Assembly: GCA_016784965.1 (NCBI GenBank)
Contig: JADHTQ010000005.1
Location: 1 to 64,000, forward strand
DNA: 64,000 bases
Source of the DNA: Bacteriovoracaceae bacterium
Lineage (GTDB): Bacteria > Bdellovibrionota > Bacteriovoracia > Bacteriovoracales > Bacteriovoracaceae
Reading direction: 5' to 3'
Made by a program: the position numbers and the translations under genes. This document shows positions 7,529 through 17,300 of this stretch, one piece after another. The number at the start of each line of letters is the position of its first letter. The stretch's first letter is position 1. The notes beneath the pieces were generated by a model. It was not told where the DNA came from. It saw only the letters and a program-made list of their open reading frames with translations, and made no database searches.

Positions 7529-10186
7529 CTATTGTAAGGTAATGCTTTGTTTTAACTCTTGTAGCTTTACTAGGGCACTTATTGGAGTCATGTTCATTAG
7601 GTCTAACTTGCTTAAGTCTTTTTCTAAAGTGCTCAGATATTCTGGTATTTTTTCTAAAGGGAGCTTTGAGTTGTGTTGTGGAATACTTGCAAACAATGGC
7701 AAATTGGAGTCAAGGTTTTGGGTGTTATTGCTTCCCTCTTCTAGCGAACTTAAGATTTGATTGGAGCGCTTTAAGATGCTTGGAGGTAGCCCTGCTAATT
7801 TTGCCACAAAGATGCCAAAACTTTGAGTGGCCCCTTGTTCAATTAGTCGATAGAGAAACTGCACATCCCCGTCATTATTTAATGTTTCGACTGTTAGGTT
7901 TTTAGCACTTGAAAGCTTGTCTACCAGCTCAATTAATTCGTGATAATGAGTGGCAAATAAGGTCAAAGCACAGGTCTTGTTAGTGAAGTGCTCGACCAAG
8001 GCCCAAGCAATACTTAACCCATCATAGGTAGATGTTCCTCTACCTATTTCATCTAAAATTATGAGTGAGCGATTAGTTGCGTGACGAACGATCTCTGCCG
8101 TTTCACTCATCTCCATCATAAAAGTTGATTGTCCTCTAGTAATGTCATCACTTGCACCTAGGCGACTAAAGAGGTAATCGCAAAGACCAAGCTCAGCGAA
8201 TTTTGCAGGTACAAAGCTGCCAATTTGGGCCAGTAGCTGGATAATGGCGACCTCTCTCATGGCAGTTGTTTTGCCGGCCATATTGGGTCCTGTAATGAGT
8301 CCAAAGTAGCAATGTTGATCAAGGTATAAGTCGTGTGGGACAAATTGATCTTTGATAATTGACTTAATTAGTGGGTGCCAACCTTGCTGAATATTAATTA
8401 TTTTTTTTACTTTGGTATTAAATATGGGTCTAGTTAGCTCCTCTTGTAGAGCAACCCATGACAGACCACAAAAGGCATCTAAGTAAGAAATTATGTGGGT
8501 CATTTCAAGCAAAAGCTTAGATTGGTCTGCAACCTCACAGATGAGTTTTTGGTATATACTTCTTTCAAGTTTTTCCAACTTATCTTGAGCGCAAACCACT
8601 TCTTTTTCAAAACTTGTTAGTTCTGGGCAACTGTAGCGCTCGCAATTTACCAGTGTTTGTCTTCGAATAAAGCTGGGTGGGACCCTGGAGCTTGCGCTTT
8701 TGGATACTTCGATAAAGTAGCCATTTACATTGTTGGATTTAATTTTAAGTTTAGCAATATTGGTTTCGTTTCTAAACTTACTTTCAAGTTTTACCATTTC
8801 TTGAGAGAAATTTATATGTAAAGAGGCGAGGCGATCTCTTTGTTTGCTGTGACCAGTTTTAATTAAGTTACCCTTATCTAAGCTTGCCCCAATTTCATCA
8901 TTAATTGTGTTTTCAATGGTAGAAGCCAGCTTATCTAGGACTTTCATTTGGGTCAAAGCGAGCTGTTTTAAAATGTCAGCTTCAATATTTTGGGTAATAT
9001 ATACTATTTTTTGATATGCACGAATACTGGTTTTAAGCCCCAGAAGATCAGTAGGAGTCACTTTACTTGCAGAGGTTTTGGCCATAATTTTTTCAATATC
9101 ATGGATATTGCCTAAATGGTCACGGATACTTTCAAGCTGATTGGTTGCTTGTGTGAAAAAAGCAACTAGCGAGTGCCTCTTGTTTAAAATGCCCTGGTCA
9201 CAAACTGGGTCCAAGAAGAGATTTTTTAAAAAACGTCTGCCCATACACGTCTTGGTTTTATCAAAAAAACCAAGAAGTGAATTTTTGTATTCCCGTGGAT
9301 TTTTTGGAAGTATTTCAATGCCTATTAGAGTTGGTAATGTAACTTTTAATTTTCCAGTTTCACTAATAATTCTTAAGGGTTTTATGTGATATAAATTTTC
9401 TATTGCTTGTGTGGAACAAATGTAATAGCTCAAGGCCCCAATGGGAGCTAAAATGTTTTTTGCCTGAGCGATAATTTGATCTTGCTCAAAAGCTGGAATC
9501 AGTTTGTTGGTATAAATTGCCGTATATTTAGGAGTAAAATATTCAGCACTCAGATAAGTGACCAAAGTTTGCGATGTTTTTAAGTAATGCTCGACACGTT
9601 CATCTGACTCCCATTGGCCCATAAAGCAGATAAACTCTTTTGGAGCATATAAGCTTAGTTTGTCGAGAAATTCTTCGGGGTGCTTGAAGCTTTGGCCTAT
9701 GAATTCGCCCGTTGTAAAATCTACCAGTACTAAAAAGTAGGTACCAGTTGCACAGAAGGCACAACCTATATATCTCGACTCATATGGCTTGGTCTTTTCC
9801 AGATCAAATGGCATAGCGGGACTGACAATCTGAGTAATAGCACGTTTTACAATTCCACGACTTGCTTTGGGATCTTCGATTTGTTCACAAATGGCAGCTT
9901 TTAGCCCTTGGGATGTAATTCTATCAATGTAGGTGTTGGCCGCATGGTGGGGTATACCGGACATTGGAATTTTTGTATCGCCGAGCTTCCCACGGTGTGT
10001 TAAGGTGATGTTGAGTAGCTTAGAAGCTTTAACTGCATCTTCAAAAAAGAGCTCATAAAAATCACCCATGCGAAACAGCAAAAGAGTATCAGCTTCACAT
10101 TTTTTTTTAATGGAGTAGTATTGTTCCATCATGGGAGTGAGTTTTACACCAGATTTTACGATCTCCTCTAAAGTCTTTTCTGGCAC
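7529..10186 (-). CDS. mutS: DNA mismatch repair protein MutS
   Basis: Recognises mismatches and starts methyl-independent or MutL-dependent repair. The 885 residues are of normal MutS1 length (about 855-885). The N-terminal mismatch-binding domain has GDFYELFFEDA, which includes the Phe-x-Glu wedge. The core has the connector, lever and clamp regions. The ATPase has Walker A GPNMAGKTT (near 632; Thr in place of the common Ser), LILDEIGRGTSTYDG (Walker B and signature) and FATHYHEL. The start is GTG at 10186 with GGGAG upstream. No mutL is in the window. The C-terminal tail may carry the dimer/tetramer helix. Confidence 0.97.
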   Translation of the reverse strand: MPEKTLEEIVKSGVKLTPMMEQYYSIKKKCEADTLLLFRMGDFYELFFEDAVKASKLLNITLTHRGKLGDTKIPMSGIPHHAANTYIDRITSQGLKAAICEQIEDPKASRGIVKRAITQIVSPAMPFDLEKTKPYESRYIGCAFCATGTYFLVLVDFTTGEFIGQSFKHPEEFLDKLSLYAPKEFICFMGQWESDERVEHYLKTSQTLVTYLSAEYFTPKYTAIYTNKLIPAFEQDQIIAQAKNILAPIGALSYYICSTQAIENLYHIKPLRIISETGKLKVTLPTLIGIEILPKNPREYKNSLLGFFDKTKTCMGRRFLKNLFLDPVCDQGILNKRHSLVAFFTQATNQLESIRDHLGNIHDIEKIMAKTSASKVTPTDLLGLKTSIRAYQKIVYITQNIEADILKQLALTQMKVLDKLASTIENTINDEIGASLDKGNLIKTGHSKQRDRLASLHINFSQEMVKLESKFRNETNIAKLKIKSNNVNGYFIEVSKSASSRVPPSFIRRQTLVNCERYSCPELTSFEKEVVCAQDKLEKLERSIYQKLICEVADQSKLLLEMTHIISYLDAFCGLSWVALQEELTRPIFNTKVKKIINIQQGWHPLIKSIIKDQFVPHDLYLDQHCYFGLITGPNMAGKTTAMREVAIIQLLAQIGSFVPAKFAELGLCDYLFSRLGASDDITRGQSTFMMEMSETAEIVRHATNRSLIILDEIGRGTSTYDGLSIAWALVEHFTNKTCALTLFATHYHELIELVDKLSSAKNLTVETLNNDGDVQFLYRLIEQGATQSFGIFVAKLAGLPPSILKRSNQILSSLEEGSNNTQNLDSNLPLFASIPQHNSKLPLEKIPEYLSTLEKDLSKLDLMNMTPISALVKLQELKQSITLQ

Positions 10187-10317
10187 AATTTTCTCCCAAT
10201 GTGGTAGAATGGAGTGGTTAAATAAATGGCGATGCTATCACGACTCTACATCTTCTGTAAAATACATATGTGGTTGTACAGTTAGTTAAAGTATGCAGTT
10301 AGAAGGCGCTGATAAAG

Positions 10318-11310
10318 ATGTTGTATGAGATTTGGCACTATGTGCTGATTTTTGCTTTTGTATCAACTTGCAGTGGAGTAATTTATTACTCTTGGGAGAT
10401 TGACAATAGCAATTTTGCTGAGCAAAAAAGCAAAGTTTCTAGTGAGTTTGAACCAAGTCAGAAGAGCTATTTCAACAATGTAGTATACTACACACAACAA
10501 ACAGGTAAAGCACTCTATAAGTTTTCGGCCAGTAAGCTAATCAATGATGGTGCTGTGCAGACGATTACTTACTTTAATCCCAACGGGACTATTTTTTTAA
10601 CTAATCAATTACCAGTTCATTATTCGGCCAAAAGAGGTTTCCACAACAAACTGACATCCAAAATTAAAATGGATGAAGATGTAACAATTAAGCGAACAGA
10701 TATGATTTTGCAATCAAAACAAGTAGTTTTTGAAATGCAAAAAGAAAAGATTACTGCCACGGGTCAAGTTAAAACCAAGTTCTACTCGCGATTTAATATG
10801 GATCGATTATTTATTGATGCCCAAAAAGTTGTTTATTGGCCCTCTAAAAATGAAGTCGATTATAGCTTTGATGTAAACGGGGTTGTAAAGCGGCACAAAA
10901 TTTATGAACAGAGTATGAACTTTAAAGCAGACATAATATTTTTGGATATGAATAATTTAAAAAGTAGATTAGAGGGTTCAGTTTATATCAAAAGAGAGAA
11001 CCAAATTGCCAAGGCCCAAAAGGGGGAAATTTTCCTCAAAAACTATAATAAGAAGTTGCAATATTTCATTTTGTATGATGACGTAAAAGTAAGTGAGAAA
11101 CTAGTATTGGAAAATGGTCAAGTTCTGCATCGAAGAGCATATGCAGAAAAGCTTGAGGGAATAGTGAGTGAGAACGCCATTATTCTAACTGGATTTCCTA
11201 AAGTTTTTCAAGGAGATGACGTAATTAAAGGTAACAAAATAGTTCTAAGAAGTTATAATGATGTGGTTGAAGTAGACGATGCAAGCACCAACTTCAAGAT
11301 TTATAAATGA
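10318..11310 (+). CDS. LptC-LptA fusion, lipopolysaccharide transport periplasmic bridge
   Basis: Probable periplasmic bridge component carrying LPS from the LptBFG extractor to the outer membrane. The N-terminal anchor (about residues 5-25, IWHYVLIFAFVSTCSGVIYY) followed by a beta-jellyroll resembles LptC. The C-terminal half (about 150-330) looks like the LptA/OstA fold: FSRFNMDRLFIDA-type strands, a KRENQIAKAQKGEIFL segment, and near the end ILTGFPKVFQGDDVIKGNKI, a typical LptA block. At 330 residues it is longer than LptC (about 190) or LptA (about 185) alone, which supports a fusion. It lies 31 bp before lptB, in the usual lpt-rpoN order. Confidence 0.75.
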   Translation: MLYEIWHYVLIFAFVSTCSGVIYYSWEIDNSNFAEQKSKVSSEFEPSQKSYFNNVVYYTQQTGKALYKFSASKLINDGAVQTITYFNPNGTIFLTNQLPVHYSAKRGFHNKLTSKIKMDEDVTIKRTDMILQSKQVVFEMQKEKITATGQVKTKFYSRFNMDRLFIDAQKVVYWPSKNEVDYSFDVNGVVKRHKIYEQSMNFKADIIFLDMNNLKSRLEGSVYIKRENQIAKAQKGEIFLKNYNKKLQYFILYDDVKVSEKLVLENGQVLHRRAYAEKLEGIVSENAIILTGFPKVFQGDDVIKGNKIVLRSYNDVVEVDDASTNFKIYK

Positions 11311-11341
11311 GTTCTTTTTCGAGTGATAGTTTAAGGTAATT

Positions 11342-12067
11342 ATGAGCGTGCATCTTGAGGCATCAAATTTACAAAAGATTTATGGTGGAAGGGCCGTGGT
11401 CAACAATGTCTCCTTAAGTGTTGAGCAGGGTAAAATTGTGGGTCTTTTAGGTCCAAATGGTGCGGGCAAGACCACTTGTTTTTATATGATAGTTGGTTTG
11501 ATTAAGCCAAAAATTGGAACTGTTGTTTTAGACGGTGAAGATATTACAGGTCTTCCTCTACATAAAAGAGCTCTGCAAGGGATTGGTTATCTGCCTCAGG
11601 AAGCTTCAATTTTTCGAGACCTGACGGTAGAAGCAAATATCTATTCTGTCCTAGAAAATAGAAACTTACCGCGAGCAAAAAAGAAAACCTTACTAAATAC
11701 ACTTATTCGAGATTTTGGATTAAATCATATTAGAAGATCAAAAGGTTCCACTTTATCTGGAGGAGAAAGAAGAAGAGTGGAGATCGCTAGAACTTTAGGG
11801 CTTGAACCTAAATTTGTTCTTCTGGACGAACCATTTGCAGGAGTTGATCCCTTGGCAGTTAATGATATTCAAAATATTATTAAGGGTCTCAAAGGGCGAA
11901 ATATTGGTGTTTTAATTACTGATCACAATGTTAGAGAAACTTTGGGCATTGTTGATAAGGCCTATATTATGAACAGTGGTGAGCTACTTGTTAGTGGTGG
12001 ACCAAACGAAATTATTGAAAGTGAAAAGGCCAAAGAGTTTTATTTAGGTACAAAGTTTAAAATGTAA
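11342..12067 (+). CDS. lptB: LPS export ABC transporter ATP-binding protein LptB
   Basis: Cytoplasmic ATPase of the LptBFG complex, which extracts lipopolysaccharide from the inner membrane. The 241 residues match the family exactly. Motifs: Walker A GPNGAGKTT (near 37-45), Q-loop YLPQEASIFRDLTVEANI, signature LSGGERRRVEIART, Walker B FVLLDEPFAGVDPLAV, and switch His in LITDHNVRETL. The GIGYLPQEASIFRDLTV region and the C-terminal YLGTKFKM are characteristic of LptB rather than other ABC ATPases. It lies 18 bp before rpoN, as in many proteobacteria. lptF and lptG are not in the window. Confidence 0.97.
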   Translation: MSVHLEASNLQKIYGGRAVVNNVSLSVEQGKIVGLLGPNGAGKTTCFYMIVGLIKPKIGTVVLDGEDITGLPLHKRALQGIGYLPQEASIFRDLTVEANIYSVLENRNLPRAKKKTLLNTLIRDFGLNHIRRSKGSTLSGGERRRVEIARTLGLEPKFVLLDEPFAGVDPLAVNDIQNIIKGLKGRNIGVLITDHNVRETLGIVDKAYIMNSGELLVSGGPNEIIESEKAKEFYLGTKFKM

Positions 12068-12085
12068 CAAAAGGCGGTGGGTTAG

Positions 12086-13555
12086 ATGGCCATTAAGATG
12101 TCACAAAGTTTGAAGCAAACACAAAGTTTGATGATGACTCCTCAGCTGCAACAGGCCATCAAGTTGCTCACTCTCACTCATCTTGAAATGACTAATGTTA
12201 TCGCTGAAGAGATGGTCGAAAATCCCATGTTGGAAGAAAGTGATATAACTGTAGTTGAACAAAAAGATAAGAGGGAAGACGATTACAAAATAGACAAACT
12301 TGAAATGCAAAACTCAGAAGCCTCACTTGATAACTTTTGTGAGAAGCCATTAATGACACGCGATGATTTTGATTGGAACTCCTATATTGAGTCATGCAAT
12401 GACACCAGCTATAACCCTCCTAATTTGGCCCAAATGGACTTTGATGAGTTGCCTAATTATGAAAATATAGTTTCATCAACCAACTCTTTGGCCGATCATC
12501 TACAGTGGCAACTTAGAATGAATGATTTACAAAAAGACCAGTGGCCACTTGCAGAGCGAATTATAAATAACATTAATGACGATGGTTACTTAGAGATACC
12601 TTTTGATGAAATTATTGCAGAGGTTGGGTGTGAGCGAGAGTTTGCCAATGAAGTCTTGTTTCAAGTACAAAAATTAGATCCAGTTGGTTGTGGATCCCAA
12701 AATTTAACTGATTGTTTGCTGGCCCAGGCAAAAATTTTAGAGGAGCGATCTCCTCTTTTAGAGCTACTTATTAAAAACCATTTGGTAGATCTGCAACGTC
12801 GAGATTATAAAAAAATTACAAAGGAAACTGGCGCCAGTGAAGATTTAATTAAAGAAATCTCCCAGCTTTTGAAAAACTTTCATCCCAGACCTGGAAGATT
12901 AGTGGTAACAGAAGAGATCCATTATGTTGTTCCAGATATCTATGTTTATGAGGTAGGCGGAGAGTTTGTTATTAAACTCAATGATGAAGGAGTACCAAAT
13001 TTAAGGATATCTCCCTACTATAAGTCTGCGCTCAAAAAAATGGGTGATGCCAATAAAGAAGAAAAAGAATATGTAACCGAGAGATTAAAGTCAGCGGCAT
13101 GGCTTATAAAATCCATTCATAATCGCAAAAAAACCATTTATAAAGTTGCTTCAGAGATTGTACGGATGCAGCAAGAATTTTTTAAAAGTGGTCCAAAGCA
13201 CTTAAAACCTATGGTGTTAAAAGATGTTGCTCAAGTGATTGGTATGCATGAGTCGACAGTATCAAGAGTCACAACTAATAAATATATGCACACTCCGATA
13301 GGCCTTTTTGAACTGAAATACTTTTTTAATACCGGGGTAGGTGGCAAAAGTGGCGGTGTGGATGTAGCAAGTGAGGTTTTAAAAATTAAGATCAAAGCTC
13401 TGCTTGATAACGAAAACCCCAAAAGACCATTGTCAGACCAGAAGATTTCAGAGCTTTTAGGACGTGAAGGAATAAAAATTGCCAGAAGAACGGTGGCCAA
13501 ATACCGCGAGATGATGGATTATTTACCGTCATCGAAAAGGAAAAGAAAAGACTGA
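12086..13555 (+). CDS. rpoN: RNA polymerase sigma-54 factor
   Basis: Alternative sigma factor that recognises -24/-12 promoters and needs AAA+ enhancer-binding activators. The 489 residues are standard. Region I is the Gln/Leu-rich MSQSLKQTQSLMMTPQLQQA, with the usual acidic region II after it (about 50-110). Next come the core-binding domain and the HTH (LKDVAQVIGMHESTVSRVT). The RpoN box is present as ARRTVAKYRE (about 465-475), needed for -24 recognition. The ribosome site AAGGCGGTGGG is just after the lptB stop. No sigma-54 activator gene was recognised in the window. Confidence 0.97.
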   Translation: MAIKMSQSLKQTQSLMMTPQLQQAIKLLTLTHLEMTNVIAEEMVENPMLEESDITVVEQKDKREDDYKIDKLEMQNSEASLDNFCEKPLMTRDDFDWNSYIESCNDTSYNPPNLAQMDFDELPNYENIVSSTNSLADHLQWQLRMNDLQKDQWPLAERIINNINDDGYLEIPFDEIIAEVGCEREFANEVLFQVQKLDPVGCGSQNLTDCLLAQAKILEERSPLLELLIKNHLVDLQRRDYKKITKETGASEDLIKEISQLLKNFHPRPGRLVVTEEIHYVVPDIYVYEVGGEFVIKLNDEGVPNLRISPYYKSALKKMGDANKEEKEYVTERLKSAAWLIKSIHNRKKTIYKVASEIVRMQQEFFKSGPKHLKPMVLKDVAQVIGMHESTVSRVTTNKYMHTPIGLFELKYFFNTGVGGKSGGVDVASEVLKIKIKALLDNENPKRPLSDQKISELLGREGIKIARRTVAKYREMMDYLPSSKRKRKD

Positions 13556-13589
13556 TTTATTAACCACTTGTTAGAAAAAAGGGAAGTTT

Positions 13590-13958
13590 ATGAAATTGAA
13601 AATCACATTTAAGCATCTAGAACACACCCCATCACTCGACGAAAAAATCAGAGAAAAAAGTAAGAAGTTAGAAAAATATCTAGATTCTTCTGCCGTCTTA
13701 AATTGGACGTGTTTTGTTAAGGATGGTCACCATTATGCGGAAGTAGATGTGCACAATTTACATTATGATTTTCATGCAACTGCCAATTCTGATAACCTAT
13801 ATAAAACCTTGGACCTTGTAATTGCTAAATTAACAAAACAGTTAAGTAAGAAAAAAGAAAAGGTGAAAGACAAGATACATAAAAAGAAAAATCCCTTAGT
13901 CATTATGGACCCAGAAGCTGCTTGGGCCGATCATGAAGATGATGGCATTTCAACTTAA
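13590..13958 (+). CDS. hpf: Ribosome hibernation promoting factor (HPF/RaiA family)
   Basis: Binds the 30S A/P-site region and silences ribosomes in stationary phase. The 122 residues correspond to the short form (N-terminal S30AE domain only); no long-form dimerisation domain is present. The fold is readable: KLKITFKHLEHTPSLDEKIREKSKKLEKYL (beta1-alpha1), then strands around CFVKDGHHYAEVDVHN, then alpha2 YKTLDLVIAKLTKQLSKKKEKVKDK with its lysine-rich end. The position directly after rpoN is the common proteobacterial arrangement. The GGGAAG site is upstream of the ATG. Confidence 0.92.
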   Translation: MKLKITFKHLEHTPSLDEKIREKSKKLEKYLDSSAVLNWTCFVKDGHHYAEVDVHNLHYDFHATANSDNLYKTLDLVIAKLTKQLSKKKEKVKDKIHKKKNPLVIMDPEAAWADHEDDGIST

Positions 13959-13990
13959 GAGTTTAAAGGTAGTTTTAAAGGAGAGCTATA

Positions 13991-14320
13991 ATGGCCTTGG
14001 GCCTTGAAGAAATTAAAAAAACAGAGTCAGAAGAAGTGAAAAAAAAGCACACTCCAATGCTCAAGTTTTCTAAGCTTGTGATTAAGCCAGATGAATCACT
14101 GCTTGATTTGATAATTTCATTCAGGGAAAAAAAAATGGCAAAGTCTTACAAACAAGCTACTTTGAGGCCCTGGCATAACTTTGAAAGAAAAACAAATGAC
14201 TTGCAAGTTGATAAACCTGCAAGTCCAAAGCAACAAACCAATATCAAGGCCCAGACTTTAGATTTAGTAAATCGAATCAAGTCTCGGGCCTTTGAGCTTT
14301 TTAATGGCATGTTAACTTAA
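13991..14320 (+). CDS. Hypothetical protein after hpf, 109 aa
   Basis: I do not recognise this protein. It is small, basic and soluble, and probably partly helical at both ends (ESLLDLIISFREKKMAKSY; TLDLVNRIKSRAFELFNGML), with a low-complexity Lys/Gln-rich centre. It lies 32 bp after hpf with a good ribosome site (AAAGGAGAG) and probably belongs to the lptCA-lptB-rpoN-hpf operon. In many proteobacteria ptsN and rapZ occupy this position, but no PTS IIA active-site His region is visible, so it is not PtsN. It is convergent with sbcC and ends 3 bp from it. Confidence 0.7.
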   Translation: MALGLEEIKKTESEEVKKKHTPMLKFSKLVIKPDESLLDLIISFREKKMAKSYKQATLRPWHNFERKTNDLQVDKPASPKQQTNIKAQTLDLVNRIKSRAFELFNGMLT

Positions 14321-14323
14321 ACA

Positions 14324-17300
14324 CTAGAAGTTTGAGACTCCTGGCCCACTTAATTTGCTCACTCCCCCACCTCTTGCCTGTACTTTAATCTGCACACAGA
14401 TGCGGTCTTTGAGTGATGAAACATGAGAGATTAGACCAATGAGTTTGCCCTCCTGCTGCAGGCAAGCGAGCGTGTTTAAAGCAGTATCCATGGCATCTTC
14501 ATCAAGTGTCCCAAAACCCTCATCCAAAAATAGTGAATCTATTTGAACATTCGAGCTGGCCATTTGTGACAACCCTAAGGCCAAAGATAGACCGATAATA
14601 AAGCTCTCTCCACCAGATAAATTATGGATGGAGCGCACTTCACCTGCTTGATAGTTGTCAATAACTTGAAATTCTAAAGGAATATTTGGATCTTTTATCA
14701 AAATATATCGATTACTCATCTTTTCAAGCTGGCAATTGGCATAAGTTATCATAGTTTCAAATGTTAAGCCTTGAGCAAAGTTTCTAAATTTTTTGCCGTC
14801 TTTAGAGCCGATTAAATCGTATAAGTTTTTCCAACGATTATAGTCATTTCGCTTTTGGTTGTACTCCGTTAGATAAGTTTGCCTCTCTTTGAGGCTTTTA
14901 TCATTATCTGTGAGCATTTGCTCAATGGCCCCGATCCTTTTTTGAAATGTACAAAGCGCACTACCTAGTTGATCATTTTCAGATTCTATGCGTTCTTTGG
15001 AGTATGAGTCACAGCTTGTTTCAAATACTTTTTTAAGCTTTGCTAATTGATCTGTGTTTTGATCGATTGATGTCATTAACCTATGAATTTGTTTTTGATT
15101 ATTGCTTTGTTCATTACTTGCAACACTGAGTTGGTTTAAAAACTTATCGCGTATCGAAGATTTCTTTTGAACTAATTGTGTCAATTTTAGTTCTTCATGG
15201 ACTGGGTCTTTATCACCATATAAGCTTTGTCGATCTGCTATTAATCCATGCAACAGCTGCTTTTGCTCAACTTGTTCTATTTGTTTTTGGTTTGTGCTTT
15301 CTGTTAACTCTTTTAAAATACCTAGATTTGTTTGTTTAGTGTTTTCAAGCTGAGCTAGTGTTTGCAAGATACTTTCTTGGTTTGCTAAATTTGACTTGTA
15401 ATCATTGCGTGCTTGCTTTAGAGAATTTAGCACAGACAAAATTTCTTTCTCACATATATGGCCGTAACCAAAAGGGGTAAGGGTGCGCTGGGCAATATCT
15501 GCAAGTTTTTGATGCTGGCGTTTAAATTGCTCTAACTTGCTTTGTTCATGAGTATACTTTGACTCTATAGCAGCAAAATTACTTTTTACATTTAGAAACT
15601 GCTGTTGTAGTGATGTGAGTTCATCTAAAATAGCGTTGATTTGGTCTTGCAGGTCTTTTGCGCTTTGTTCAATTTTATCTAACTTCAAAATAGTGTTATT
15701 AGTTTTTTGTAAAATGTCATTGCAGTTGTCAATTTGAGCACTAATACTTGGAAGCAAGTTATCTTTATCAAGTTCTATCTCCAGAGATTGACAGAGATTC
15801 ATGATGCTTTTTTGATTGTTAATAATGTTGCTTGCTAACTGATCAAGTTGAGCAATTAATTGTTGCTTTGTAGTTTCAAGACCTGCCACCTTTGCATTGA
15901 GGTCCAGGCGATCTGTTTCAATTTTTTTGAGGTTACACTTGTGCTGCTTCAGCGTAGCTTGTTCATTACTTGCTTGGGGGATCTGACCCTTTGTATATGG
16001 GTGTTCAATAGATCCACACAGTGGGCATGGTCTGCCATCCTCCAGTTGTTTTCTTTTTGCCTTTAGGTCTTGGACTTGATTAATCAGAACTATTTTTTCT
16101 TCAAGATTGGAAATGATTGTTTCTATATGGACTGATTCTTTTTGCAGGCAACCTTTTTGTAAAACCATATTTTTTAACTCAGCAGCAAGCGAGTCGACGT
16201 TTTTTTTAAGCGCCAGTTGGTCTGCTTTATTTTTATCAATATCGAAAGCTTTGCGCCTTAGTTCACTTAGCAGGTCTTGTCTTTTATTTAAAAAAACAAG
16301 CTCCTCTCGCCAACTGGCGGTTGTGCGATTATCTAAGAGGTCCATGTGTTGAGTTTGTATTTTTTGCAGCTGCCCAAAGAGTTCTTCCTTTTGCGCTAGT
16401 ATAATATTTTTTTGCCTTGAAACTTGTTGCTCATCAACTTTTGCCTTTTTGATTTCGTCTTGGCAATTTTTTACAATACTTTGCTGAGTTACTAGATCTT
16501 TAGAACTTTCAAGGTATGAGTTAAGTTGATCTTCAATTTTATCCATACTCTCAACTAAAGGACTAAATCTTTTATTATTAAGTAGCAATTGCTCAGCGCT
16601 ACCTAGTTCGATGTTCCTTTTAGAAATAAGTTTATTGCCTTCTTCAATTGACGTTATATAGGTGCTTTGTTTATGTTTTAAATCAGCAACTTCTTTATCA
16701 AGACTTTCGAGCTGATTTTTTTTTGTACTTATTTTTGTATCAAGGCCTATGACTTGGTTGATTACTTTTTTTTCATTTTGCATCGATTGTTGCGCACATT
16801 GAAGCTCTTTGACACTTGCACTTAAACTATCTTGTGCTTGCTGCATATTATTTTTGAGAGTACTAACTTCCTCTAAAGCAGCATTTAACATGTAAGATTC
16901 TTCTTGCTTACGATTTTGTAACAGTTCAATTTTTTGGTATTTGCCTATTAGTTCAATGTTGTCAGAAACTTTTTTGGAAAGCTTAGAAGCTTCAACTTGT
17001 GAGCTTTTTTGTTCATTTTTTAAAAGTTCAACTTCATTTGGTGAGAGGGCCTTGTGTCCTTGCATTACTTGGCCGAGTTGTTGCAGCTTTGCTTCAACTG
17101 TGGACTTACGTGTAAAAACATCTGATGATATTCTACTATAAATTGTCGTTTTGGTAATTTGCTCCAAAATGGGTGCGCGCTCACTAGGGGGACATTTTAA
17201 AAATTTGGCAAACTCCCCTTGTGCCAACAAAATAGAGCGACTGAAGCGTTCAAAATCTACTCCTGTGATCTGTTCAATTTTGCTCACAACCTCTTTTCTG

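Noticed and set aside
7524-7905. Forward open frames opposite the mutS 3' end
   Set aside because: They lie inside mutS coding sequence and show no family similarity or ribosome site.
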